Notes: a model not told the origin generated them from the letters alone. A stretch of DNA of 64,000 nucleotides from Aromatoleum buckelii (GCF_012910785.2 NZ_WTVH02000008.1:124001-188000); one strand, 5' to 3'; shown: positions 44,512 through 57,751, counted from the first letter of the stretch. Program-made: numbers and translations.

Positions 44512-44986
44512 CCCTCCGTCAGCAACTCGGCAATCGCTCGCCGTCAAGTGCGGCGTCGGCTTCGACCTGCCGCCGGCGCGCCTTCCAATATTAGGACACG
44601 CCGGTCGCAGCCGCTTTTCCATGTGCAAAGCCGGGCGGCGCGAGCCATCGCTTCCTCGTCACGGTCGGAGTCGGCGTGTCGGACTCCGTTCCCCGCTGCC
44701 CCGGGCGCCGCCCGCTTCCGGCACTCGTCGACGCGATCGACACACCGACGGGGGCTGGCGGCACCTGGCGCGCGTCACCGCCTTCGCGCTGCTGATCGCC
44801 CCCGGCACGAGGTCGATGGAGCGCAGCCTGCAATGAAACCACGCATTTTGCAGTTGACCGATCTGCGCGCACAGGTCACCTTCTCGTCGAAGGCGGTACG
44901 ATGGGCCTCACGCGGACGTTGAGAACACCTCTGCGCGGGCCCTCCCGATGACCCCGGCCGCCACCCGTAATGGAAGAGAGATCACG
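44512..44986. other. 475-bp stretch without a convincing gene
   Basis: Short frames exist on both strands, but none has a ribosome site with a family-like sequence. I looked for an FMN riboswitch ahead of ribA and do not see its conserved core. The leader just before ribA should contain its promoter; no clear -35/-10 pair stands out. Confidence 0.5.
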
Positions 44987-45640
44987 ATGCACACCGCGGA
45001 TACCCGAAATGCCGGGCCGGTCGCGAGCGCCGATGAAACCGACCAGCGGAACACCCGCCTCGTCGCTTCATGCCGGTTGCCGACCCCCTGGGCAACTTTC
45101 CGGATGCACGGCTTCGAAGAGCCGGCGACCGGGCGAGAGCATGTCGCACTGACGCTCGGCGCGGTCGCCGACGGCCAGTCGGTGCTGACGCGCGTCCACT
45201 CAGAATGCCTCACCGGCGACGCGCTGTTCAGCCGGCGCTGCGACTGCGGCCCGCAACTCGAAGCGGCGCTCGCGGCGATCGCTGCCGAAGGGCGCGGCGT
45301 GCTGCTTTACCTGCGGCAGGAAGGCCGCGGCATCGGGCTTCTGAACAAGGTCCGCGCCTACGCGCTGCAGGACGAAGGCGCGGACACCGTCGAAGCCAAT
45401 CACCTCCTCGGCTTCGACGCCGACACGCGCGATTATGCCGTCGCTGCCTCGATGCTGCGCGAACTCGGCATCGCCTCGCTGCGGCTGATGACGAACAATC
45501 CGCGCAAGGTCGCCGCGCTCGAGCAGTACGGCATCACGGTCGCCGAGCGCGTCCCGCACGTCATCGAGCCGAACCCGCACAACGCGAACTACCTGCGCAC
45601 CAAGGCCCAGCGGCTCGGCCACCTGCTCGCCGGACACTGA
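44987..45640 (+). CDS. ribA: GTP cyclohydrolase II
   Basis: The 217-residue enzyme starts riboflavin synthesis by opening the GTP imidazole ring. The zinc ligands are in [20 protein letters not shown], followed by [20 protein letters not shown] (catalytic Tyr/Arg region) and [19 protein letters not shown]. It is the stand-alone RibA form without the RibB half. ATG 44987 with GAAGAGAG upstream is preferred over 44948. It lies about 5.5 kb from the riboflavin-kinase-like gene, the only other flavin gene seen here. Confidence 0.93.
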   Translation: MHTADTRNAGPVASADETDQRNTRLVASCRLPTPWATFRMHGFEEPATGREHVALTLGAVADGQSVLTRVHSECLTGDALFSRRCDCGPQLEAALAAIAAEGRGVLLYLRQEGRGIGLLNKVRAYALQDEGADTVEANHLLGFDADTRDYAVAASMLRELGIASLRLMTNNPRKVAALEQYGITVAERVPHVIEPNPHNANYLRTKAQRLGHLLAGH

Positions 45641-45686
45641 CACTGACCCTGAAGCGGCAACGGCGTCGCCGCCGCTGCCACTCGCC

Positions 45687-46760
45687 TCACGGCTTGATCG
45701 CGATCTTCAGCACCCCGTCGCGCTGGTTCGCGAACAGGTCATAGGCGGCGACGATGTCGTCGAGCGCGTAGGTGTGCGTGACGAGGGCGCCGAAATCGGC
45801 GCGACCGGACGCGACGACGTTCATCAGCCGGCGCATCCGCTCCTTGCCGCCGGGGCACAGCGACGTGACGATCCGGTTGTCGCCGAGGCCGGCGTGGAAC
45901 GCACCGAGCGGGATCGTCAGGTCGCTCGAATACACGCCCAGACTCGACAGCGTGCCGCCCGGCTTCAGCACGCGCAGCGCCGATTCGAACGTCGATTGCA
46001 GCCCGAGCGCCTCGATCGCGGCATCCACGCCGCGCCCGCCGGTGATCCTGAGGATTTCGCTGACGACATCGACTTCGCGGAAATTCAGCGTCACGTCGGC
46101 GCCCATGTTGCGCGAGATCCGCAGACGTTCGTCGACGCCATCGACGGCAATGATCAGGCTCGCACCGCGCAGCTTCGCACCGGCGGTCGCGCACAGCCCG
46201 ATCGGCCCCTGTGCGAACACCGCGACGATGTCGCCGATGCGGATGTTCGCGGCTTCGGCGCCGGCAAAACCGGTGGACATGATGTCCGGGCACATCAGCA
46301 CCTGCTCGTCGGTGAGGCCGTCCGGAACCGGGGCGAGGTTCGCCATCGCGTCCGGCACCAGCACGTAGTCGGCCTGAGCGCCGTCGATCGTGTTGCCGAA
46401 ACGCCAGCCGCCCATCGGCTTGTAGCCGTGGCCGACATGGCCGCCATCCTGCGACGGCACGCCGTCCTGGCAGCCGTAGGACGTGAAACTCGGGCAGATC
46501 GCGCCCGCGATCACGCGCTGCCCTTCGACGTAGCCCTGCACGTTGCTGCCGAGCCGTTCGATGACGCCGACCGGCTCGTGGCCGATCGTCAGGCCGGTCG
46601 CAACCGGATATTCGCCTTTCAGGATATGAATGTCGGTGCCGCAGATCGTTGTCGTCGTGATGCGGATCAGGGCGTCGTTCGGACCGACCGGTGGAACCGG
46701 TTTATCGACGAGTTCGATGCGACCGGGCGCTTTGAAGACGGCTGCTTTCATCGTGGTCAT
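45687..46760 (-). CDS. Zinc-type NAD(P)-dependent alcohol dehydrogenase
   Basis: The 357-residue medium-chain dehydrogenase has TTTICGTDIHILKGEYPVAT (catalytic Cys/Asp), GLTIGHEPVGVIE (zinc Glu/His) and VFAQGPIGLCATAGAKLRGA (Rossmann loop). The four-Cys structural zinc lobe is replaced by CPSFTSYGCQDG, so that zinc is likely absent. This resembles the tetrameric secondary alcohol dehydrogenases. It lies alone and convergent with ribA. The natural substrate is open. Confidence 0.87.
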   Translation of the reverse strand: MTTMKAAVFKAPGRIELVDKPVPPVGPNDALIRITTTTICGTDIHILKGEYPVATGLTIGHEPVGVIERLGSNVQGYVEGQRVIAGAICPSFTSYGCQDGVPSQDGGHVGHGYKPMGGWRFGNTIDGAQADYVLVPDAMANLAPVPDGLTDEQVLMCPDIMSTGFAGAEAANIRIGDIVAVFAQGPIGLCATAGAKLRGASLIIAVDGVDERLRISRNMGADVTLNFREVDVVSEILRITGGRGVDAAIEALGLQSTFESALRVLKPGGTLSSLGVYSSDLTIPLGAFHAGLGDNRIVTSLCPGGKERMRRLMNVVASGRADFGALVTHTYALDDIVAAYDLFANQRDGVLKIAIKP

Positions 46761-46906
46761 GGCAATGCTCCGGGGAGGGGTGGAACAATGACATCAGTCT
46801 ATTCCCCGATTCGGGGCGGCGCAAACGCGATGCGCCAGGGAACGGGACAGTGCTCGAAGATGCGCCCCCCGGATGGATGCCGCCCATCGCCGGCGCCGCT
46901 GGCGCG

Positions 46907-47395
46907 CTATCGCGCTGACAGGTGTCGGCAGACACCGGCTGCCGTGACGCCGAACACGACGTGGGCCGCGGCGGTGATCCAGTCTCTCGCGGCATCGAAC
47001 CACGGAAACACGATCGTGAAGCCGTACATGTTCACCACGAACAGCGCGAGGCCGAATACTCCGCCGGCGAGCAACCCCCGGCGGGCGTCGAGCGCGGCGA
47101 CCAGCGGCGCGAGCACGATGCCGTAGACGATCGACAGGGCGAAATGCGCGACTGTCGCGACGAGCATCACGCCGACGTCGAAGGTCGCCGGCGGCGGCAG
47201 CACGCCGGGCCCCATGACGATGGCCGCGGCGAGCCGGGCATCGCGAAAGAGGATTCCGGGCAGCGCGTCGGAGAAGATCCACCACAACGCGAGCTGCGCA
47301 GCGGTCGCGACGATTCCGGCAACGATTCCGGCGATGGCGCCGGCCACGACGAGCCGCTTCGCGTGACCGGCCCGCTGCCAGGAATCTGTTCGCAT
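46907..47395 (-). CDS. Small inner-membrane protein of unknown function
   Basis: The 162-residue protein has four hydrophobic helices (LVVAGAIAGIVAGIVATAAQ; VGVMLVATVAHFALSIVYGI; GLLAGGVFGLALFVVNMYGF; ITAAAHVVFGVTAAGV). It has a basic N-terminus and short loops. I do not recognise a named family. It follows the DUF1615 lipoprotein gene by 55 bp on the same strand, so the two may be cotranscribed. Confidence 0.7.
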   Translation of the reverse strand: MRTDSWQRAGHAKRLVVAGAIAGIVAGIVATAAQLALWWIFSDALPGILFRDARLAAAIVMGPGVLPPPATFDVGVMLVATVAHFALSIVYGIVLAPLVAALDARRGLLAGGVFGLALFVVNMYGFTIVFPWFDAARDWITAAAHVVFGVTAAGVCRHLSAR

Positions 47396-47449
47396 TGCTG
47401 GATCTCCTCCTGCCCGGCGCGACGAGCCCCTTTCGGAACCCCGTCGACG

Positions 47450-48757
47450 TCAGGCGACCGGTGCGCGCTTCATGCAGGCGCGATAGCGCATGTGCACCCG
47501 CTCGGCAAACCACGCGGTCGTCAGCTTGCGTTGGATCTTCGGGCTCTTGAGCTCGATGCGCGGCATCGCTTCGCGCGGCACGCGGGCTCCGGCCGCCTGG
47601 TCGGCCATCGCGAAGACGCGCAGGTAAAGCTGGGTCCGCGCGAACGAGTCGCGCTTTTCCTGCCGCAACGCCGCAAGGATCTCCGCCGAATCGAGCTTCA
47701 GCCGCCCGGACAGCGTGGTCACGGCTTTCTGCGTCGCGCTGGCTTCGCCGCTCGGTTCTCCGTTTTCGTAGCGCAGCAGATCCCCGTCGAGGACCAGCTT
47801 GACGCCGGCCAGCCGCGCCACCGCCTGCTGGAATGCCGCATTGCGGCTGCTGTAATGCCCGGCGTTGAAATCGGCGAAGCGAAACAGCGGGTCGTGATAC
47901 GGCGCCGGGTAATCGAGCAGGTGCGCGATGCCGAAATAGAGCCCGCCCGGACGAGTGAATACCGTGTTGCGCAGCCCCTTGCCGACCCCGCCGCCGTATT
48001 CCCCTGCAGTCCGTGCATGCGCTTCGGCGAACGCGATGCTGACCTGCATCGGCCCGCCGGTGTGCACGGGGTTGTAGCCGCTCAACAGCAACCCGCCGCC
48101 GGGCAGCTCGGCGATCATGTCGTCATAGAGCAGGCTCATCTCCCGCTCGGTGCGGAGCGTATCGAGCCGGCGCTTGTACGTCTGGCCGTTCGGCGACGGT
48201 TTCGCCAGCGCAGCATCCAGCGCGAGCTTCGGGATATGGAAGCGCCGGCGACGCGCCTCGATTTCCCGCCACGCGATGCGCGACAGGCCCGGCACCACCG
48301 GATCGGCGACAAAGCCCGACTCCTGTTCGATGACCGCAATCGCGGCGCAGAAGTTTTCGGCGGTCGGCGCGAGACGCAACGCGACAAAAGCTGCGAAGAT
48401 GTCCCCGGCCCAGCCGTTCCTGTCCCGCGTCACGCTCGGCGGCAGCAGCTCCAGCACTCGTGCGACGCCTTGCTGGCGGCCCGGGTAGCGTGGCGCCGAA
48501 ATCGGAGCGACCGGCGCCGGCGAGGAAATCGCCTCCGGCGGCTCCGATGCCGGAGGTGCCGCGGGGAGCACAACGGACGCACGGGGCGGGGCAGCCGGCG
48601 CGGCAGGCGCGCGAACCGTTTTCGGCAACCGCACCTCGACTGGGGCCGGCGGCTGGACTTCGGCGACCGGCTCGGGGACCGCGGCGCAGCCTGCGAGCAG
48701 CGTGCATACGGCCGATGCCAAACCTCGGATGTTCCCGATTCCCTGGGCTTTCCTCAT
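47450..48757 (-). CDS. DUF1615 lipoprotein
   Basis: The 435-residue protein has a lipoprotein signal (VCTLLAGCAAV, lipobox LAGC). An Ala/Pro-rich linker follows (about residues 28-95), then a long conserved region with IAVIEQESGFVADPVVPGLS, MQVSIAFAEAH and GLRNTVFTRPGGLYFGIAHL with LDYPAPY. This fits the DUF1615 family. The ESGF stretch with a downstream PMQV is reminiscent of lytic transglycosylase folds, so it may act on peptidoglycan at the outer membrane. That role is an inference. Confidence 0.8.
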   Translation of the reverse strand: MRKAQGIGNIRGLASAVCTLLAGCAAVPEPVAEVQPPAPVEVRLPKTVRAPAAPAAPPRASVVLPAAPPASEPPEAISSPAPVAPISAPRYPGRQQGVARVLELLPPSVTRDRNGWAGDIFAAFVALRLAPTAENFCAAIAVIEQESGFVADPVVPGLSRIAWREIEARRRRFHIPKLALDAALAKPSPNGQTYKRRLDTLRTEREMSLLYDDMIAELPGGGLLLSGYNPVHTGGPMQVSIAFAEAHARTAGEYGGGVGKGLRNTVFTRPGGLYFGIAHLLDYPAPYHDPLFRFADFNAGHYSSRNAAFQQAVARLAGVKLVLDGDLLRYENGEPSGEASATQKAVTTLSGRLKLDSAEILAALRQEKRDSFARTQLYLRVFAMADQAAGARVPREAMPRIELKSPKIQRKLTTAWFAERVHMRYRACMKRAPVA

Positions 48758-49066
48758 CGTTTTCCCTGTTTGTCGGCGGACGAAAGCGAATTGTTCATCC
48801 CGCCTCCGCCGGACCTTGTTGTGCCGCTATCGAACCCTGCGGATCTGGCAGGGGCCTGTGCGGAGGAACGACTCGCATCGTACCGTACGGCGCGGTGGCC
48901 CGCTCGTTGTCGCAGTCGGCCGAACTCTCGCACATCACGGCTGGATGCCGTGTGTCGACTCATGGTCACGCCCCTGCCGTGCGCACCATCGGTAGACATC
49001 GTATCGATACCGCGACCCGGACTGGGGCACAATACGGCGGACCCCGACAAAGGAATCGAGCTCCCG
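48758..49066. other. 309-bp divergent intergenic region
   Basis: This lies between the DUF1615 gene (minus) and sbcD (plus), so it should hold two promoters. A loose inverted repeat, GGTAGACATC...GATACC, occurs near 48991-49010. No gene, RNA or strong promoter is evident. Confidence 0.5.
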
Positions 49067-50341
49067 ATGCGGCTCCTGCACACCTCCGACTGGCATCTCG
49101 GCCAATCCCTGCACGACTTCGACCGCACGTACGAGCATCAGCAATTCCTCGACTGGCTGCTGGCCCTGATCGCCACCGAGCAGCCCGATGTCTTGCTGAT
49201 CGCCGGCGACGTCTTCGACAACGCGAATCCTTCGGCCGGGGCTCAGCACCAGTTGTACCGTTTCCTCACCGCCGCTCGCGAGCGCATGCCCCATCTGTCG
49301 ATCGTCATCATCGCGGGCAATCACGACTCTCCGGGGCGGCTCGAAGCGACTTCGCCGTTCCTGGAGCTGTTCGACGCCGCCGTCGTCGGCCATGTCCATC
49401 GCTGCGCCGATCAGTCGATCGACGTCGAGCGTCTGGTGGTGCCGCTGAAGAATCGCGAAGGGGCTGTCGCCGCGTGGTGCCTCGCGATTCCGTTCCTGCG
49501 CCCGGGCGACGTGCCCCGCGTCGCTGGCGAAGGCGAGCGCGACCCGTACCTCGCGGGCGTCGCCGAGCTCTATCGCCACACGCTCGCGGTGGCGCAATCG
49601 CGCCGCCAGCCAGGCCAAGCGATCGTCGCAATGGGACATTGCCACATGGCCCACGGCAAGCTCTCGGAACTCTCGGAACGACGCATCGTCGTCGGTGGTG
49701 CCGAAGCGCTGCCCGCCGGCATTTTCGATGCGGGGATCGCCTACGTCGCGCTCGGGCACCTGCACCTGGCGCAAGCGGTCGGCGGCCGCGACCACATCCG
49801 CTACAGCGGCAGCCCGTTGCCGATGTCGTTCGCCGAGCTCGACTATCCGCACCAGGTCGTATGCGTCGAGTTCGACGGCGAAGCTGTCGCCGAAATTCGT
49901 CCGGTACATGTGCCGCGCAGCGTCGAGCTGATCCGCGTGCCGAAGACCCATGCCTCGATCGACGAAGTCCTGCCCTTGCTCGAAGCGCTCGATCCAGGCG
50001 CGACAGCCGAACGTCCCGCGCATGCCCATCCCTACCTCGAAGTGCGCGTCCGGCTCGACGCTCCTGAGCCGGGGCTGCGCGCTCGAATCGAAGCAGCGCT
50101 TGCCGGCAAGCCGGTGCGGCTCGCGCGCATCGACCCGGCCAGTTCGCGCAGCGGCGATGCGCCTGCCAGTTCCGCAATGTCGCTCGGCGATCTGGAACGG
50201 CTCGCACCGGAAACAGTGTTCGCGCGCTTGTGCGAACAGCGTATCGGCGGCGATCCCGGTGAGCGCGAAGCTCTGCTCGGGGCCCTCGCGCCGGCCTTCG
50301 CCGAACTCGCGATCGAGCCCGCTGAGAGGGCATCCGCGTGA
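49067..50341 (+). CDS. sbcD: Exonuclease subunit SbcD
   Basis: The 424-residue Mre11-type nuclease has the metal-binding phosphoesterase motifs LHTSDWHLGQSLHDFDR, VLLIAGDVFDNANPS, VIIAGNHDSPGRLE, VAMGHCHMAHGK and YVALGHLHLAQ, in the standard order. With SbcC it cleaves DNA hairpins and ends at stalled or broken replication forks. Its stop overlaps the sbcC GTG start by four bases. AAAGGA precedes ATG 49067. Confidence 0.95.
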   Translation: MRLLHTSDWHLGQSLHDFDRTYEHQQFLDWLLALIATEQPDVLLIAGDVFDNANPSAGAQHQLYRFLTAARERMPHLSIVIIAGNHDSPGRLEATSPFLELFDAAVVGHVHRCADQSIDVERLVVPLKNREGAVAAWCLAIPFLRPGDVPRVAGEGERDPYLAGVAELYRHTLAVAQSRRQPGQAIVAMGHCHMAHGKLSELSERRIVVGGAEALPAGIFDAGIAYVALGHLHLAQAVGGRDHIRYSGSPLPMSFAELDYPHQVVCVEFDGEAVAEIRPVHVPRSVELIRVPKTHASIDEVLPLLEALDPGATAERPAHAHPYLEVRVRLDAPEPGLRARIEAALAGKPVRLARIDPASSRSGDAPASSAMSLGDLERLAPETVFARLCEQRIGGDPGEREALLGALAPAFAELAIEPAERASA

Positions 50342-53300
50342 AGATCCTCGCGATCCGCGGCAACAACCTCGCATCGCTGGCCGGCGCGTTCGAAGTCGAC
50401 TTCCAGGCCGAGCCGCTCGCCTCGACCGGGCTTTTCGCGATCAGCGGCCCCACCGGCGCGGGCAAAAGCACGTTGCTCGACGCGTTGTGTCTCGCGCTTT
50501 TCGACGACACGCCACGCCTGCGCAGCGCCGGCGGACGGGGCATCGAGCTGCCCGACGTCGGAACGGAAACGACTTTGCCGAACGACCGGCGCAACATCCT
50601 GCGCCGCGGCTGCGCCGAAGCGCAGGCGGAAGTCGACTTTCGCGGCAATGACGGCGTCGGCTACCGTGCCCGCTGGAGCGTACGCCGGGCGCGCAGCAAG
50701 GCGAACGGCAAGCTGCAGCAGTCCGAGATGTCGCTGTGTCGCATCGAGGATCTGCAGCCGGTCGGCGGGCGCTTGAAATCCGAGGTGCTGCCGGCGATCG
50801 CCGCGCGCATCGGGCTTTCGTTCGAGCAATTCACCCGCGCCGTGCTGCTCGCGCAGAACGAGTTCTTCACTTTTCTCAAGGCCGGCGAAGACGAGCGCGC
50901 GACGCTGCTGCAGACGCTCACCGCGACCGACCGCTTCGAAGTGCTGTCGCGGCGCGCCTATGAGCGCAACAAGCTGGAGCAGCAGAAGCTTGAAGCGTTG
51001 AAGGCGCAACTCGAGGACCAGCAGCCGCTTGCCGCGGAGGAACGCACGCACCTCGAGGAGGGGCGGGCCGGCACGAAAGCTGCGCTCGCCGAGCAGGAAG
51101 CGCTGGAAAGGCAGCTGCAGACGCAACTCCAGTGGCACCGCGACCTCGACCTGGCGCGGGAACGTGAAGCCCAGGCTCGCGCGATGCTCGACAGGGCACT
51201 CGCGCAGCGCGAAGCGGCGAGCGTGCGGCGCGAACATCTCGTCCACGTCGAAGCGGTTCAGCCAGCCCGCGCAATGGTCACCGAGACCGAGCGGCTGGCG
51301 CGCGAACACGGCAACGCCACTGCCCGCGCGGCGCAAGCCGAAGCGGCCGTCGAGGCCGCTGCCAGCCTCGTCGCGACAGCGAACACCAGCCGGATTGCCG
51401 CGGATGCTGCCCTTGCCGACGCCGAGGCGGTGCAGCAGCACTTCCACCCGCTGATCGCCCGTGCGCGGCAACTGGACACCGAAATCGCCGCGCTGCGTCC
51501 CGAGCATGCGAAGGCTGCACGCGCGCGCGAAGAAGCCGCAACGGCGTTCGTCAAAGCCTGCAACGATGCCGACGGCAATGCCGCCGCGCGCAGCCGCACA
51601 CTCGCCCGGCTCGAAGCCGCCCACGCGTGGCTCGCCGCCTCGGTGCAGCTCGCGCCGCTGGCAGAAGGCTGGATCAAGTGGGATTCGCTGCTCGAGCACG
51701 CGGCGATCGAACGCCGGGCCCGACTCGCCGCAGGCACAAAGCTGCAGCAGCTCACACCGCAGGCCCGCAGCGAGGCCGACGCGCTGAAGGCCGCTCTGAA
51801 CACGCAGGTCGCCACCGCGCACGAGCTGGCGCGGCGGGATACCGAAGTGGCGGCGGCGACGAACGCACTCAAATGCTTCGATGTTGCGACGCTCGCCGCC
51901 CGTCGGTCGGCGCTCGAGACGAAGCAGCAGGCCACCCAGTTCGCCGAGCACATCTGGCGGGAGTTGTGCACTCTCCTGGCGCAGCGAAACGATCTCGCCA
52001 CTCAGTGCGAGACGCAGCGCCAAGCCGTGGCAGCGAACCAGACACGCGCTGCGCAACTGCGCGCGCTGCGACCGGCTGCGGAAGCCGCTTTTGCGCAGGC
52101 CGACCAGAGCTGGAAAGTCGTGTTCGAGGCGACGCAGGCGAGCGTTGAAGCGTTGCGCACACAACTTCGGCCGGACGCGCCCTGCCCGGTGTGCGGCGCC
52201 GTTGACCACCCCTATGTCGCCCCGCACCCGGCCTTCGATGACGCGCTCACCCGGCTTGCTGGGGAACGCGAACGCTGTCAAAGCATCCTGCATGCGCTGA
52301 CAATCGAGGAACAGGCGCTCGCCAAGGACACCGCAACCCGCGATAGCCAGCGGGCGGAAATCGCGGCCCGACTCGCGGCGCTCGATCGGCAGCAGGCGGC
52401 GCTGCACGACACGTGGCGGGAGGCCCTGCGAGGCCTCTGCGAGTTTTTCGCGTCGACGCCGGCCGACGACGGCCCGGCGACATTGGCGTGGCTCGCAGCG
52501 TGCAACACGGAACTTCGCCGCGCGGCGCAGAGCCTCGCCACCGACGAAGCCGCGTACCGCGATGCGCAGGAAAAACGGCAGGCGGCGCAGCAGGCACTCG
52601 ACGATAGCCGCAAAGCCGAGCATGTCGCCCGCGAGGCCGTCACGCGGCTGCAATCGGCCGCAGACCGCACAGCCGCGGCCGTGCAATCCGCCGCCGAAAT
52701 GCAGGCGCAGCACGAAATCCGTCTTGAGGATCTGCTCGCCCAGCTGGACGCCGCACATCTTCAACCGGCGGGCGACGAGCGGATCTGGCGCGCCGCATGG
52801 GAAGCCGATCCCGGTGCCTACCACGCCGGCTGTCGCCAGTCCGTCGTTGAATGGAACGCCCAACGGGACACCGCGACAACGCTGCAGGCGGAGATCACCA
52901 AGCTCGACACCGAAGCGGTCGGGATGGCGCGCTTCGTCGAACAGGCAAATCTGCGGCAGCGACAGGCGGACGCGGCAGCGGATGAGCTTCGCCGCGCGCT
53001 CGACGGAAAAGAGGCTGCCCGCCGCACGGTTTTCGCCGGCATGACTCTGACGGCTCGATCCGGCCCGCTGACCCCGCTATCCGCCGACACCCTGACCATT
53101 GCCGAAATCGAAGCTGGGCTGGATGACGCGCTGGCCGCTGCACGCCAGCGCCGGGACGCATGCGAACAGGCGGCAAAGGAGGCCGGAGAGCAACTCGCCA
53201 GCCGCCAGTCGACCCTCGCCGAACTGGCCCGGCAAGCGGCGACGATCGCGGAATCCGCCCGCTGCGCCGCGAAAACGCTCGACGAGTGGCTCGTGGCGTT

Positions 53301-54189
53301 CAAGCGGCAGCAGAACCGGCAGACCGAGATCGCCGATCTCGACCTCACCGCCCTGCGCTTCCTGCTGGCACAGGACGCAGCATGGATCGCGACCGAGCGC
53401 GAAGCGTTGCAGCAACTCGAGGCGGCGGTCGCGAGCGCGAACGGCGGGCTCGACAGGCTGCGCGACCTGCGCGAAGCGCACGAGCGCAGCCGCCCGACCG
53501 CGCCGGCGCCGGGTGTCGATACGCCAGACGCACTGCAAGCCGCGCTCGCTGCAACCGTCATTGCCATCACCGCGCTGCGCGACAAAATCGGCGAGCTCGA
53601 ACTCACACTGCGCCGCGACGCCGAAGTGCGCGAGCATTCCACGAAGCTCGCCGAAGCAATCGACGCCCAGACCCGGGCGGCCCGCATCTGGTGGCAGATG
53701 AACGAACTCATCGGCGCCGCGGACGGCAAGAAATTCCGCAATTATGCGCAGCAGCTCACGCTGGACATCCTGCTCGCCTACGCCAACTCGCACCTCAAGG
53801 ATCTCGCGCGGCGCTACCGGCTTGAACGCGTACCGAACAGCCTGGGGCTAATGGTCGTCGATCAGGACATGGGCAACGAACAACGCTCGGTCCATTCGCT
53901 TTCCGGCGGCGAATCGTTCCTGGTTTCCCTCGCACTCGCGCTAGGCCTCGCGTCCCTGTCCTCGCATCGCGTGCAGGTCGAGTCGCTGTTCATCGACGAA
54001 GGGTTCGGCAGCCTGGATTCCGACACCCTGCGGGTCGCAATCGATGCGCTCGACAGCCTGCAGTCCATGGGACGCACTGTCGGCGTGATATCGCACGTGC
54101 AGGAAATGACCGAACGCATCGGCACGCGAATCCACGTCAAACGCCTGCCCGGCGGGCAGAGCCGGGTGGTCGTGACGAAGGGGTTCTGA
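50338..54189 (+). CDS. sbcC: Exonuclease subunit SbcC
   Basis: The 1283-residue SMC/Rad50-like ATPase has N-terminal Walker A SGPTGAGKSTLLDALCLALF and two long coiled-coil arms rich in Ala, Arg and Glu. The zinc hook CPVCG begins near residue 616, and the C-terminal signature LSGGESFLVSLALALGLASL and Walker B ESLFIDEGFGSLD follow. It tethers DNA ends and powers SbcD. The start is GTG 50338, overlapping the sbcD stop. The length is normal for the larger proteobacterial form. Confidence 0.95.
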   Translation: MKILAIRGNNLASLAGAFEVDFQAEPLASTGLFAISGPTGAGKSTLLDALCLALFDDTPRLRSAGGRGIELPDVGTETTLPNDRRNILRRGCAEAQAEVDFRGNDGVGYRARWSVRRARSKANGKLQQSEMSLCRIEDLQPVGGRLKSEVLPAIAARIGLSFEQFTRAVLLAQNEFFTFLKAGEDERATLLQTLTATDRFEVLSRRAYERNKLEQQKLEALKAQLEDQQPLAAEERTHLEEGRAGTKAALAEQEALERQLQTQLQWHRDLDLAREREAQARAMLDRALAQREAASVRREHLVHVEAVQPARAMVTETERLAREHGNATARAAQAEAAVEAAASLVATANTSRIAADAALADAEAVQQHFHPLIARARQLDTEIAALRPEHAKAARAREEAATAFVKACNDADGNAAARSRTLARLEAAHAWLAASVQLAPLAEGWIKWDSLLEHAAIERRARLAAGTKLQQLTPQARSEADALKAALNTQVATAHELARRDTEVAAATNALKCFDVATLAARRSALETKQQATQFAEHIWRELCTLLAQRNDLATQCETQRQAVAANQTRAAQLRALRPAAEAAFAQADQSWKVVFEATQASVEALRTQLRPDAPCPVCGAVDHPYVAPHPAFDDALTRLAGERERCQSILHALTIEEQALAKDTATRDSQRAEIAARLAALDRQQAALHDTWREALRGLCEFFASTPADDGPATLAWLAACNTELRRAAQSLATDEAAYRDAQEKRQAAQQALDDSRKAEHVAREAVTRLQSAADRTAAAVQSAAEMQAQHEIRLEDLLAQLDAAHLQPAGDERIWRAAWEADPGAYHAGCRQSVVEWNAQRDTATTLQAEITKLDTEAVGMARFVEQANLRQRQADAAADELRRALDGKEAARRTVFAGMTLTARSGPLTPLSADTLTIAEIEAGLDDALAAARQRRDACEQAAKEAGEQLASRQSTLAELARQAATIAESARCAAKTLDEWLVAFKRQQNRQTEIADLDLTALRFLLAQDAAWIATEREALQQLEAAVASANGGLDRLRDLREAHERSRPTAPAPGVDTPDALQAALAATVIAITALRDKIGELELTLRRDAEVREHSTKLAEAIDAQTRAARIWWQMNELIGAADGKKFRNYAQQLTLDILLAYANSHLKDLARRYRLERVPNSLGLMVVDQDMGNEQRSVHSLSGGESFLVSLALALGLASLSSHRVQVESLFIDEGFGSLDSDTLRVAIDALDSLQSMGRTVGVISHVQEMTERIGTRIHVKRLPGGQSRVVVTKGF

Positions 54190-54327
54190 AACTGGAGGCT
54201 GTCGAGACGCAGGCTGGACTGCGGTCGAAGCAGAGGCCCGAGGGCCGCTGGGCGTTCGTTCCGCTGGGGCGACGCGGCGCTTATGGCCGATCGGGCGTGA
54301 GGGGGTTTTCTGCGGCGAGTAGGCAGC

Positions 54328-54364
54328 AAAAAGCCGCTTTCCCGTGGAGGGGGAAGCGGCTTTT
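54328..54364 (-). terminator. Rho-independent terminator of the rRNA operon
   Basis: On the minus strand AAAAGCCGCTTCCCC and GGGAAAGCGGCTTTTT form a stem with one bulge around a short loop and end in a T run. It lies about 15 bases beyond the 3' end of the 5S gene. Confidence 0.85.
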
Positions 54365-54379
54365 CGGTGCAAGGGGTAG

Positions 54380-54493
54380 TCTGACGATGACCTACTTTCG
54401 CACCCGCAGTGGGCACTATCATCGGCGCGCTCCTGTTTCACGGTCCTGTTCGGGATGGGAAGGGGTGGGGCCAGGAGGCTATGGTCGTCAGAC
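54380..54493 (-). rRNA. rrf: 5S ribosomal RNA
   Basis: The minus strand reads TCTGACGACCATAGC...CCCCTTCCCATCCCGAAC...GTAGGTCATCGTCAGA, with matching ends that form helix I and the conserved CCGAAC loop. The length is about 114 nt. It is the last gene of the operon, about 90 nt after the 23S end. Exact ends are estimated from helix pairing. Confidence 0.93.
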
Positions 54494-54585
54494 TGTAAAG
54501 GGTAACAAAGTGGGGAAGCAAAGTGTGGGGGAGGGGCGTGATGCGTTTTTCGGTGAGTTGTCGCGGTGTTGGATCCAGGGTTATA

Positions 54586-57470
<2,885 letters not shown>

Positions 57471-57640
57471 TATAACCATGGACCCTGTGTTGCCAGGGCA
57501 CCCACCGCCATAGACGAACTCACGCTTGTGCGCGCACTCACCTGCCGCTGGTTCAAAGCGCAGATGAATGCAAAAATGCAATCACACCAACCCATGCAAC
57601 AGTGCGCCTTGCGGCCCACTGTCGCACACTTTACTTCTTC

Positions 57641-57656
57641 CACTTTGTTAAAGAAC
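57641..57656 (-). promoter_or_regulatory. boxA antitermination element in the 16S-23S spacer
   Basis: On the minus strand GTTCTTTAACAAAGTG matches spacer boxA of proteobacterial rRNA operons, the NusB/S10 loading site. It lies about 170 bases before the 23S 5' end, after tRNA-Ala. Confidence 0.65.
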
Positions 57657-57751
57657 GCGACCTCAAAAACCTGCCAAGGCCTAAGCGCTGCGGACCCGAC
57701 GATCCGCACCGCTTAGCCCTTCGACGCCTGCTTCTGCCCACCCCCGAACGC

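Noticed and set aside
44830-44986. Possible FMN riboswitch ahead of ribA
   Set aside because: The conserved RFN core (AGGG..CGGGG pattern with five arms) is not visible in this leader.
46922-50341. A very long open frame (over 1100 codons) on the plus strand ending with sbcD
   Set aside because: Only its last 424 codons are SbcD. The rest is antisense to the membrane-protein and DUF1615 genes and is Arg/Gln/His-rich, as expected for shadow frames in GC-rich DNA.
50032-52863. A 943-codon open frame on the minus strand
   Set aside because: It is antisense to sbcD/sbcC, has no family-like motif, and its composition is that of a complementary frame of coiled-coil coding DNA.
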